Assembly: GCF_946481145.1 (NCBI RefSeq)
Contig: NZ_CAMLMJ010000012.1
Span: 42,238 to 106,237 of the forward strand
Reading direction: 5' to 3'
Length of the DNA stretch: 64,000 bases
From: an uncultured Sediminibacterium sp.
GTDB taxonomy: Bacteria; Bacteroidota; Bacteroidia; Chitinophagales; Chitinophagaceae
In this document: one piece after another, positions 8,959-16,235 of the stretch
How positions within the stretch are numbered: position 1 is the first letter of the stretch
Layout of the letters: each line of letters begins with the position of its first letter
Notes under the pieces: model-generated
What the model was told of the DNA's origin: nothing
Seen by the model: only the letters and a program-made list of their open reading frames with translations
Database searches by the model: none
Program-made: the position numbers and the translations under genes

Positions 8959-10029
8959 ATGGCAAAATTAAATTTCGGCGGCGTAGAAGAGAATGTAGTT
9001 ACCCGCGAAGAGTTTCCACTCGAGAAAGCACAAGAAGTTTTAAAAAATGAAACTGTGGCCGTAATTGGTTATGGTGTTCAGGGTCCTGGTCAGGCATTGA
9101 ACCAAAAAGAGAACGGCATCAATGTTATCGTAGGACAGCGTAAAAATTCCAAAAGCTGGGATAAAGCTGTTCGCGATGGTTTTATACCGGGAGAAACATT
9201 GTTTGAAATTGAAGAAGCACTGGAACGCGGAACAATTATTTGCTACCTGCTCAGTGATGCAGCACAGATTAAATTATGGCCAACAGTACAAAAATACCTT
9301 ACACCCGGAAAAGCCTTGTATTTCTCTCACGGCTTTGGAGTAACCTATAAAGAGCAAACAGGAATTGTTCCACCTGCAGATGTAGATGTATTCCTGGTAG
9401 CACCAAAAGGATCAGGCACATCATTACGTCGTATGTTCTTACAAGGGCGAGGATTAAATAGTAGCTACGCTATTTTTCAGGATGCAACGGGTCGTGCGTT
9501 TGAAAGAGTTGTGGCGCTTGGTATAGCCATCGGTAGTGGTTATTTATTTGAAACAGATTTCAAAAAAGAAGTATACAGTGATTTAACAGGAGAAAGAGGT
9601 ACACTGATGGGTGCTATTCAGGGAATATTTGCAGCTCAATATCAGGTGCTTCGCTCAAAGGGTCACTCACCTTCTGAAGCCTTTAATGAAACGGTTGAAG
9701 AACTTACCCAATCCTTGATGCCATTGGTTGCTGAAAACGGAATGGATTGGATGTATGCAAACTGTTCAACCACTGCACAACGCGGAGCATTAGACTGGTG
9801 GAAAAAATTCAGAGATGCTACCCTGCCTGTTTTCACTGAATTATATGAGAGTGTAGCAGCAGGAAATGAAGCAGCAAAATCTATTGAAAGCAACAGTAAA
9901 CCAGATTACCGTGAAAAACTGGAAGAAGAGCTGAAAGAGCTACGAGATAGCGAGCTGTGGCAGGCTGGTAAAACAGTAAGAAGCCTTCGTCCGGAAAACC
10001 AGAAAGTGGCAGAAGTCGCAGAAGCTTAA
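8959..10029 (+). CDS. ilvC: Ketol-acid reductoisomerase
   Basis: Converts acetohydroxy acids to dihydroxy acids with NAD(P)H and Mg2+. 356 residues. The nucleotide-binding motif is GYGVQGPGQALN, with GQRKNSKSWDKA as the following cofactor-selecting loop. FLVAPKGSG and ETDFKKEVYSDLTGERGTLMG carry the metal-binding Asp and Glu. This is intermediate in length between the usual short class I (~330 residues) and long class II (~490) proteins. Cofactor preference cannot be settled from sequence alone. Confidence 0.96.
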   Translation: MAKLNFGGVEENVVTREEFPLEKAQEVLKNETVAVIGYGVQGPGQALNQKENGINVIVGQRKNSKSWDKAVRDGFIPGETLFEIEEALERGTIICYLLSDAAQIKLWPTVQKYLTPGKALYFSHGFGVTYKEQTGIVPPADVDVFLVAPKGSGTSLRRMFLQGRGLNSSYAIFQDATGRAFERVVALGIAIGSGYLFETDFKKEVYSDLTGERGTLMGAIQGIFAAQYQVLRSKGHSPSEAFNETVEELTQSLMPLVAENGMDWMYANCSTTAQRGALDWWKKFRDATLPVFTELYESVAAGNEAAKSIESNSKPDYREKLEEELKELRDSELWQAGKTVRSLRPENQKVAEVAEA

Positions 10030-10044
10030 TAATTGAATTCACAA

Positions 10045-10070
10045 GGTCCTCTTCTAAAAAGAAGAGGACC
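10045..10070 (+). other. Perfect hairpin between ilvC and ilvA
   Basis: GGTCCTCTTC (10045-10054) and GAAGAGGACC (10061-10070) form a 10-bp stem with loop TAAAAA. No T tract follows, so read-through into ilvA is expected. The ilvA ATG lies 13 bases downstream. Possible roles are mRNA processing or protection, or lowering ilvA translation. Seen in sequence; role unknown. Confidence 0.55.
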
Positions 10071-10083
10071 AATTATACTGGAT

Positions 10084-11334
10084 ATGAGTACAGTAACAGC
10101 ATTTAACCTTGACTATCAGGCAGCAGCGGATCGGTTAAAAAAAGTAGTGAATAGAACACCGCTTACATTTAACCAGGCACTGTCGCGCAGATATGGTTGC
10201 AATGTATATCTCAAAAGGGAAGATTTACAGGTTGTACGCTCCTATAAGCTCCGTGGTGCGTATAATATGATGAGTACTTTAACTCCAGAGCAACTGGCAC
10301 AAGGAGTTGTTTGTGCAAGTGCCGGCAATCACGCACAAGGATTTGCATATAGTTGTAAACTGTTAAACGTGAAAGGCGTTGTATTTATGCCCATCATTAC
10401 ACCTAACCAGAAAGTGAGTCAAACAAAAATGTTTGGGGAAGGTTTTGTAGAAGTGAAACTGGTGGGAGATACTTTTGATGATTGTGCAAATGCGGCCAAA
10501 ACGTATACGGCTGCTCATCAAATGACCTTTATTCCTCCATTCGATGATCTGCGGATCATTGAGGGACAGTCTACAGTTGGCATTGAAATACTGGAAGATC
10601 TTTCTGATATCGACTATTTATTTGTTCCGGTAGGTGGTGGCGGATTAAGCGCTGGCGTGGGGAGTTATTTTAAAACATTTTCACCCAGAACTAAAATAAT
10701 TGGATTAGAACCAGAAGGGGCTCCTTCTATGACAGAAGCTTTGAGAAACGGGCAACCTGTTTTGCTTAATGAAATTGAACGTTTTGTAGATGGAGCTGCT
10801 GTAAAAAGGGTAGGCGATATCACTTTTAATATCTGTAAAGATGTTTTAGATGATATGAAACTGGTGCCAGAAGGAAGGGTTTGCTCAACCATTCTTCGTA
10901 TGTATAATGAAGACGCTATCGTAGCTGAACCCGCAGGAGTACTATCGATAGCTGCACTTGATGACTATGTAGATGAAATCAGAGGTAAAAATATTGTTTG
11001 TGTAGTAAGTGGCAGTAATAATGATATTGACCGCATGCAGGAAATAAAAGAAAGATCACTTCAGTATGAAGGACTGAAACATTATTTCCTGATCAGCTTT
11101 GCTCAAAGACCAGGTGCCTTAAAGGAATTTGTAAACTTTGTGTTAGGTCCGGATGATGATATTACCCGGTTTGAGTACATGCAGAAACATAATAAAGAAG
11201 CAGGTCCGGCATTGGTAGGCATTGAATTGAAATCAAAAAAAGACTACCATTTACTTATTAATAACCTGGATAAACATCAGATTAATTATACTGAGCTCAA
11301 TAAAAACGATCATCTTTTTGGATACCTTGTTTAA
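10084..11334 (+). CDS. ilvA: Threonine ammonia-lyase (threonine deaminase)
   Basis: PLP enzyme turning threonine into 2-oxobutyrate, the isoleucine entry point. I start at ATG 10084 (MSTVTAFNLDYQAAADRL), giving 416 residues. A TTG at 10033 would extend the frame, but only through the perfect hairpin. The PLP lysine is in VVRSYKLRGAYNMM, the glycine-rich phosphate loop is VGGGGLSAG, and the C-terminal ~85 residues (HYFLISFAQRPGALKEFV onward) are one ACT-like regulatory domain. The gene links the ilv operon to the threonine operon that starts 212 bases later. Confidence 0.95.
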   Translation: MSTVTAFNLDYQAAADRLKKVVNRTPLTFNQALSRRYGCNVYLKREDLQVVRSYKLRGAYNMMSTLTPEQLAQGVVCASAGNHAQGFAYSCKLLNVKGVVFMPIITPNQKVSQTKMFGEGFVEVKLVGDTFDDCANAAKTYTAAHQMTFIPPFDDLRIIEGQSTVGIEILEDLSDIDYLFVPVGGGGLSAGVGSYFKTFSPRTKIIGLEPEGAPSMTEALRNGQPVLLNEIERFVDGAAVKRVGDITFNICKDVLDDMKLVPEGRVCSTILRMYNEDAIVAEPAGVLSIAALDDYVDEIRGKNIVCVVSGSNNDIDRMQEIKERSLQYEGLKHYFLISFAQRPGALKEFVNFVLGPDDDITRFEYMQKHNKEAGPALVGIELKSKKDYHLLINNLDKHQINYTELNKNDHLFGYLV

Positions 11335-11359
11335 TTTCCACAAAACTATACTATCTTTA
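11326..11359 (+). promoter_or_regulatory. Possible thr operon promoter
   Basis: CTTG at 11326-11329 and TATCTTTA at 11352-11359 resemble the Bacteroidota -33/-7 pair, with a 22-base spacer and one mismatch in each box. The predicted start (~11365) is nearly at the leader ATG (11367), giving an almost leaderless message. That makes this weaker than the ilv promoter. Confidence 0.35.
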
Positions 11360-11366
11360 TAGAGTA

Positions 11367-11453
11367 ATGCAGGCGCAGTTATCATATCATCACTTCTCAC
11401 AAACAGTTTCACTGTTTGCTGCTGCTATTATTACTACAACAACAACCCTGTAA
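11367..11453 (+). CDS. thr operon leader peptide (28 aa, Ile-Ile-Thr5)
   Basis: A 28-codon frame upstream of thrA, starting MQAQLSYHHFSQTVSLFAAA and ending IITTTTTL. Seven consecutive Ile/Thr codons just before the end match the composition of the E. coli thr leader, which senses Thr and Ile. The stop lies in the loop of a small hairpin (AACCCT 11444-11449 with AGGGTT 11454-11459), and a second hairpin with a T-rich tail follows at 11492. The thrABC genes start 93 bases after the stop. Composition, position and the downstream hairpin together support a leader gene, although no homology search was possible. Confidence 0.82.
   Translation: MQAQLSYHHFSQTVSLFAAAIITTTTTL
11401..11417 (+). promoter_or_regulatory. 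Leader hairpin with arms repeated in the thr terminator
   Basis: AAACAGT (11401-11407) pairs with ACTGTTT (11411-11417). The same two sequences, each one base longer, form the terminator at 11492-11511 (ACTGTTTT and AAAACAGT). Arms can therefore be exchanged, 1 with 3 or 2 with 4. This looks like a switch, but both upstream arms lie before the Thr codons, so the ordinary attenuation geometry does not fit exactly. Confidence 0.4.
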
Positions 11454-11491
11454 AGGGTTAACTATTTCCATATCATACCTTGGGTCTTTTG

Positions 11492-11530
11492 ACTGTTTTA
11501 CCTAAAACAGTTCTGTCATTTTCTTTTTTC
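11492..11530 (+). terminator. Attenuator terminator of the thr operon (weak)
   Basis: ACTGTTTT (11492-11499) and AAAACAGT (11504-11511) form an 8-bp stem with loop ACCT. The T-rich tract (TCATTTTCTTTTTT) starts a few bases later than in an ideal terminator. The stem is AT-rich. Its place between the Thr-rich leader and thrA supports a regulatory role. Confidence 0.55.
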
Positions 11531-11546
11531 ATTTTCAAAATATTTT

Positions 11547-13991
11547 ATGAAGGTTCTCAAATTTGGCGGTAGCTCAGTAGCAAATGCAGCGAATATTGAA
11601 AAAGTAATCAATATAGTATTTGATCAATCTGCAACAGAGAAAAAACTGGTGGTAGTTTCAGCATTGGGTGGAGTTACAGATAAACTGTTACAACTTGCAG
11701 CTCTGGCATCGGTTGCCGATGAGGGGTATAAAAAGGTTCTGGAAGAAATAGAACAAAAACACCTTGAATTGGTAAGGGCATTGCTGCCGATACAACAACA
11801 AAGTGCTACATTAAGTCTTGTAAAACAACAATTAAACGACCTGGAAAGTGTTTGTGATGGTGTTTATCTCCTGAAAGAATTATCACTCCGTACACAAGAT
11901 AAAATTGTAGGATATGGCGAGCTTCTATCTTCACTGATTATTGCTGCGAAATTTCAAACACTTGGTAATCAGCAGTTGTGGGTTGATTCAAGAAACCTCA
12001 TCGTAACAAATTCAAATCATTCAAGTGCCTTGGTTGATTTCACCATCACTAACGAAAGAATTGTTTCCTGGTTTAAAGCAAATGAATCAAATTATTATAT
12101 AGCGCCAGGTTTTATTGCAGCAAACCTTGCTGGACATACTACCACATTAGGTAGAGGCGGTTCTGATTACACAGCCGCTATTTATGCAGGGGCACTTGAT
12201 GCTTCAACACTGGAAATTTGGACAGATGTAAGTGGTATGATGACTGCGGATCCCCGTATGGTTTCGAATGCAAAACCTATTGCCCAGATCTCTTATCAGG
12301 AAGCAATGGAGTTATCTCATTTCGGCGCAAAGATTATTTATCCGCCAACGATTCAACCTGTTATGCTGAAGAATATTCCTGTCTGGGTAAAAAATACTTT
12401 TGAACCGGAAGCACATGGTACATTAATAGAAAGCCGTTCATCTTCTACAGGGGAATTTATCCGGGGTATATCAAGCATAACAAGTATTAGTCTTTTAAGT
12501 TTGGAAGGTAGCGGCATGGTAGGAATACCCGGTTTTTCAAAACGATTGTTTGAATCACTTGCGAATGAACAAATCAATGTAATCCTTATTACACAAAGTT
12601 CATCTGAGCATTCTATTTGTGTGGGTATTAATGAGGCGGATACCTTAAAAGCAAAAAGAGCAATCGACAACGCTTTTAGTTTTGAAATACAGACAGGGAA
12701 AGTAGATCCTTTAATCGTTGAAACCAATCTTGCTATTGTGGCACTCGTGGGCGAACAAATGAAAAGTCATCCGGGTGTAAGTGGAAAAATGTTTGGCTCA
12801 CTTGGGCGTAACGGTATTAATATTCGTGCTATAGCACAGGGCTCATCAGAAAAAAATATATCTGCAGTAATAGCCACGAAAGATGTTCGTAAAGCTATCA
12901 ATGTATTGCATGAAGCATTTTTTGAAACCAGTTATAAACAACTCAATGTATTCATAGCTGGTGCCGGTAATGTTGGAAGCAAGCTGCTTAACCAAATAAT
13001 GCAGCAACAAGAGGTGTTAAAGGAGCAACTGAACTTACAGTTGCGGGTTGTTGGGATAGCTAATAGTAAAAAAGCCCTGTTTGCAGAACAGGGTATTGAG
13101 TTGAATCAATGGCAATCATTATTAAATGACGCGCCTGCTTCTACCATTATGGATTTTGTGCAGCAGATAAAGGATAAAAATTTAAGGAACAGTGTGTTTG
13201 TAGATGTTACTGCAAATGAATCGGTAGCTAGCGTATATGGCAATCTGTTAGAGAAAAGTATTTCCGTAGTTGCTTGTAATAAAATAGCCTGCTCTTCAGA
13301 TTATGCAGCCTACAAAAGACTGAAGTCATTGGCACGTGAATACAATTCACTTTTCCTGTTTGAAACAAATGTAGGTGCAGGATTACCTGTTATTGGCACA
13401 CTGAATGATTTATTAAGGAGCGGTGATAAAATTAATAAGATCAAAGCGGTTTTATCCGGAACATTAAACTATGTTTTTAACCATTACGATGGCACAAAAC
13501 CATTTGCAGAAATCGTTCGACAGGCACAGACCGAAGGATATACTGAACCAGATCCGCGTCTTGATTTAGGCGGAACAGATGTAATGCGTAAAATAATGAT
13601 ACTTGCGCGAGAAGCTGGACAGGTTCTGGAAATGGATCAAATTAATAATGAGTACTTCCTACCAGCGTCATGTTTTGAAGGATCAGTTGAAGATTTTTAT
13701 GCAGAGATGGCCAATCAGGAAATGCATTTTAAAACATTATTTGAAAAAGCTTCAGCAGAAAATGCCAAGTTGAAATTTGTGGCAACTTATGAAAATGGCA
13801 GAGCGGGTGTAGGACTTGAGCATATTCCGCCAACATCTGATTTTTATCACTTGTATGGGAAAGATAACCTGGTATTGTTTTACACTGACCGCTATCCTGA
13901 ACAGCCTTTGGTAATTAAAGGTGCTGGTGCGGGTGCCGATGTAACTGCATCTGGGGTTTTCGCAGACATTATTCGTGTAGCAAGAATATAA
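11547..13991 (+). CDS. thrA: Bifunctional aspartokinase / homoserine dehydrogenase
   Basis: 814-residue fusion. Residues ~1-290 are the aspartokinase catalytic domain: MKVLKFGGSSVANA, then TTLGRGGSDYTAA and EIWTDVSGMMTADPR. Residues ~300-455 hold two ACT domains (SGMVGIPGFSKRLF and EQMKSHPGVSGKMFG). From ~465 the homoserine dehydrogenase begins with the NAD(P)-binding VFIAGAGNVGSKL and continues with ETNVGAGLPVIGTLNDLL and the GYTEPDPRLDLGGTDV substrate motif. It catalyses the first and third steps from aspartate to threonine. Feedback by threonine is expected from the family. The thrB gene follows after 3 bases. Confidence 0.97.
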   Translation: MKVLKFGGSSVANAANIEKVINIVFDQSATEKKLVVVSALGGVTDKLLQLAALASVADEGYKKVLEEIEQKHLELVRALLPIQQQSATLSLVKQQLNDLESVCDGVYLLKELSLRTQDKIVGYGELLSSLIIAAKFQTLGNQQLWVDSRNLIVTNSNHSSALVDFTITNERIVSWFKANESNYYIAPGFIAANLAGHTTTLGRGGSDYTAAIYAGALDASTLEIWTDVSGMMTADPRMVSNAKPIAQISYQEAMELSHFGAKIIYPPTIQPVMLKNIPVWVKNTFEPEAHGTLIESRSSSTGEFIRGISSITSISLLSLEGSGMVGIPGFSKRLFESLANEQINVILITQSSSEHSICVGINEADTLKAKRAIDNAFSFEIQTGKVDPLIVETNLAIVALVGEQMKSHPGVSGKMFGSLGRNGINIRAIAQGSSEKNISAVIATKDVRKAINVLHEAFFETSYKQLNVFIAGAGNVGSKLLNQIMQQQEVLKEQLNLQLRVVGIANSKKALFAEQGIELNQWQSLLNDAPASTIMDFVQQIKDKNLRNSVFVDVTANESVASVYGNLLEKSISVVACNKIACSSDYAAYKRLKSLAREYNSLFLFETNVGAGLPVIGTLNDLLRSGDKINKIKAVLSGTLNYVFNHYDGTKPFAEIVRQAQTEGYTEPDPRLDLGGTDVMRKIMILAREAGQVLEMDQINNEYFLPASCFEGSVEDFYAEMANQEMHFKTLFEKASAENAKLKFVATYENGRAGVGLEHIPPTSDFYHLYGKDNLVLFYTDRYPEQPLVIKGAGAGADVTASGVFADIIRVARI

Positions 13992-13994
13992 TTT

Positions 13995-14927
13995 ATGCAA
14001 GTAGGAAAACAAATAAAAGTACATGCTCCGGCAACTGTAGCCAATATGGTATGCGGTTTTGATATCCTGGGTTTTGCAGTGAAAGAACCATATGACGAAA
14101 TGTGGCTAAGTCTAAAAGAAGAGCCCGGGATTACTATTATCAATAAAGATCCATTCGGTTTACCAGTACATCCCGATAAAAATGTAGCAGGAGTTGCCTT
14201 ACAGGCTATGTTGTCAGTTTTAAATGTTTCGGTTGGCTTTGAATTAGTGATAAACAAACACATTAAACCCGGTAGTGGCGTTGGATCAAGTGCAGCAAGT
14301 TCAGCAGGGGCAGTAGTTGCCGCGAATGCTTTGCTAGATAATATGTTTACCAAAGAAGACCTGGTAAGATTTGCCATGCACGGTGAAAAACTGGCTTCCG
14401 GAGTAAAGCACGCCGATAATATTGCACCTTGTATTTATGGAGGTGTAACCCTGGTTAGGTCAATTCATCCGCTTGATATTATACCACTTACTTCCCCTCC
14501 TTTATATATCACTATTGTACATCCGCAGATCGAAGTACGCACTGCCGATGCGAGAAGTATTCTAAAAAAACAAGTGTACCTGAAAGATGCAATTAAACAA
14601 TGGGGAAATATAGCAGGGTTGGTAGCTGGATTATTACAGAGCGATTACTCTTTGATAGGACGTTCGCTGGAAGATGTATTGATAGAACCCGTAAGAAGTA
14701 TACTTATTCCCGGCTTTGATAATATAAAACGGAAGAGTAAAGAAGCTGGCGCATTGGGTGGCGGTATATCCGGATCCGGCCCATCAATATTTATGCTAAG
14801 CGAAGCGGAATCAACCGCCCATCAGATTGCAGAACTGATGCAGGACGAATACCGGCTATTAGACCTGGATAATCATACTTACGTAACAACACTAAATACT
14901 ACCGGAGTAGAAATGGTGAATTTATAA
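13995..14927 (+). CDS. thrB: Homoserine kinase
   Basis: GHMP kinase, 310 residues, phosphorylating homoserine. Conserved motif 1 is APATVANMVCGFDILGFA, motif 2 (ATP loop) is KPGSGVGSSAASSAGAVVAAN, and motif 3 is GALGGGISGSGPSIF. Encoded 3 bases after thrA and 12 before thrC. Confidence 0.96.
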   Translation: MQVGKQIKVHAPATVANMVCGFDILGFAVKEPYDEMWLSLKEEPGITIINKDPFGLPVHPDKNVAGVALQAMLSVLNVSVGFELVINKHIKPGSGVGSSAASSAGAVVAANALLDNMFTKEDLVRFAMHGEKLASGVKHADNIAPCIYGGVTLVRSIHPLDIIPLTSPPLYITIVHPQIEVRTADARSILKKQVYLKDAIKQWGNIAGLVAGLLQSDYSLIGRSLEDVLIEPVRSILIPGFDNIKRKSKEAGALGGGISGSGPSIFMLSEAESTAHQIAELMQDEYRLLDLDNHTYVTTLNTTGVEMVNL

Positions 14928-14939
14928 AAGAGAATATGT

Positions 14940-16232
14940 ATGCGTTATTATAGTTTAAACAAACAATCAAAAGATGTTGATTTTAGAACTGCTACCATCC
15001 AGGGGCAGGCACCTGATAAAGGACTCTATTTTCCTGCAGAACTACCAAAGCTGTCGCCATCGTTTATTGCAGCTTTGCCTGATTTGGACCGGGAAGAACT
15101 GGCTTATGAAGTGATGAAGCCTTATGTGGGAGAAAATATTCCTGCTAATGAACTGTATTCGATCATTAAAGAAACAATCGACTTTCCATTTCCACTGGTT
15201 CAATTGAATGAAACATATTATTCGCTTGAACTATTCCATGGACCTACACTGGCATTTAAAGATGTTGGGGCAAGGTTTATGAGTAGATGTCTTGGTTATT
15301 TTTCAAAAGACAGACAAACAAAAACTACGGTACTTGTAGCAACTTCCGGTGATACTGGCGGAGCGGTTGCAAATGGGTTTCTTGGTGTGGAAGGAGTAGA
15401 AGTGGTTATTCTATACCCATCCGGTAAAGTTAGCAATGTGCAGGAATTACAACTAACTACCTGCGGCCAAAATATTACGGCCTTAGAAGTTCAGGGAAGC
15501 TTTGATGACTGCCAGGCCATGGTAAAAGAGGCATTTATGGATTCAACGCTTCAAACCAGCTTAAGTCTTACCTCAGCAAACTCTATTAATGTTGCACGCT
15601 GGCTTCCGCAACAACTGTATTATTTCTTTGCCCTGCAACAGTGGAAGGATAAATATACCCCCCCTGTTATAGCCGTTCCCAGTGGAAATTTTGGCAATAT
15701 CTGTGCAGGCTTATTAGCCCGTTATTCAGGATTGCCGGTTAATAAATTTATTGCAGCTTGTAATATTAATGATACGGTTACTCCATACCTTGAAACAGGT
15801 GTATTTAAACCTAAGGCTGCTATTCAAACTATTTCAAATGCAATGGATGTGGGTAATCCAAGCAACCTGAGCAGGATTATTGAACTATTCAAGCAGGAGG
15901 GTATAGCCATTCAGGACATAGTACAAACAGCCTGTGTTACGGATGCAGCAACCATGACTTGTATGCTGGATGTATATAAAGATTATGGTTATACCCTTGA
16001 CCCGCACGGTGCTGTTGCTTTTGCAGCGTTACAAAAATTATTGAAACCTGGTGAAAAAGGGATATTCCTTGAAACTGCGCATCCTGTAAAATTTCCTGAT
16101 ACGGTCACCAGGACTATCGGCAAATCACCGGAACAGCCTGCCGCGATAGAACCACTGTTTAAAAAGGAGAAAAAAAGTATTCTAATGCATGCATCATTTC
16201 ATGCCTTAAAAGATTGGTTGACGGACAGATAA
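14940..16232 (+). CDS. thrC: Threonine synthase
   Basis: PLP-dependent enzyme that converts phosphohomoserine to threonine. 430 residues. The N-terminal MRYYSLN is typical, the PLP lysine is in LELFHGPTLAFKDVGARFMSR, followed by VATSGDTGGAVANGF and the downstream AVPSGNFGNICAG. It ends the thr operon, only 3 bases from the end of a convergent histidine kinase gene, with no clear terminator between. Confidence 0.96.
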   Translation: MRYYSLNKQSKDVDFRTATIQGQAPDKGLYFPAELPKLSPSFIAALPDLDREELAYEVMKPYVGENIPANELYSIIKETIDFPFPLVQLNETYYSLELFHGPTLAFKDVGARFMSRCLGYFSKDRQTKTTVLVATSGDTGGAVANGFLGVEGVEVVILYPSGKVSNVQELQLTTCGQNITALEVQGSFDDCQAMVKEAFMDSTLQTSLSLTSANSINVARWLPQQLYYFFALQQWKDKYTPPVIAVPSGNFGNICAGLLARYSGLPVNKFIAACNINDTVTPYLETGVFKPKAAIQTISNAMDVGNPSNLSRIIELFKQEGIAIQDIVQTACVTDAATMTCMLDVYKDYGYTLDPHGAVAFAALQKLLKPGEKGIFLETAHPVKFPDTVTRTIGKSPEQPAAIEPLFKKEKKSILMHASFHALKDWLTDR

Positions 16233-16235
16233 AAA

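Noticed and set aside
10033..10083. TTG extension of ilvA
   Set aside because: It would translate the perfect hairpin; the conserved sequence begins after ATG 10084.
13892..14377. 161-codon minus-strand frame across thrA-thrB
   Set aside because: It is antisense to two clear genes, with no recognisable motif.
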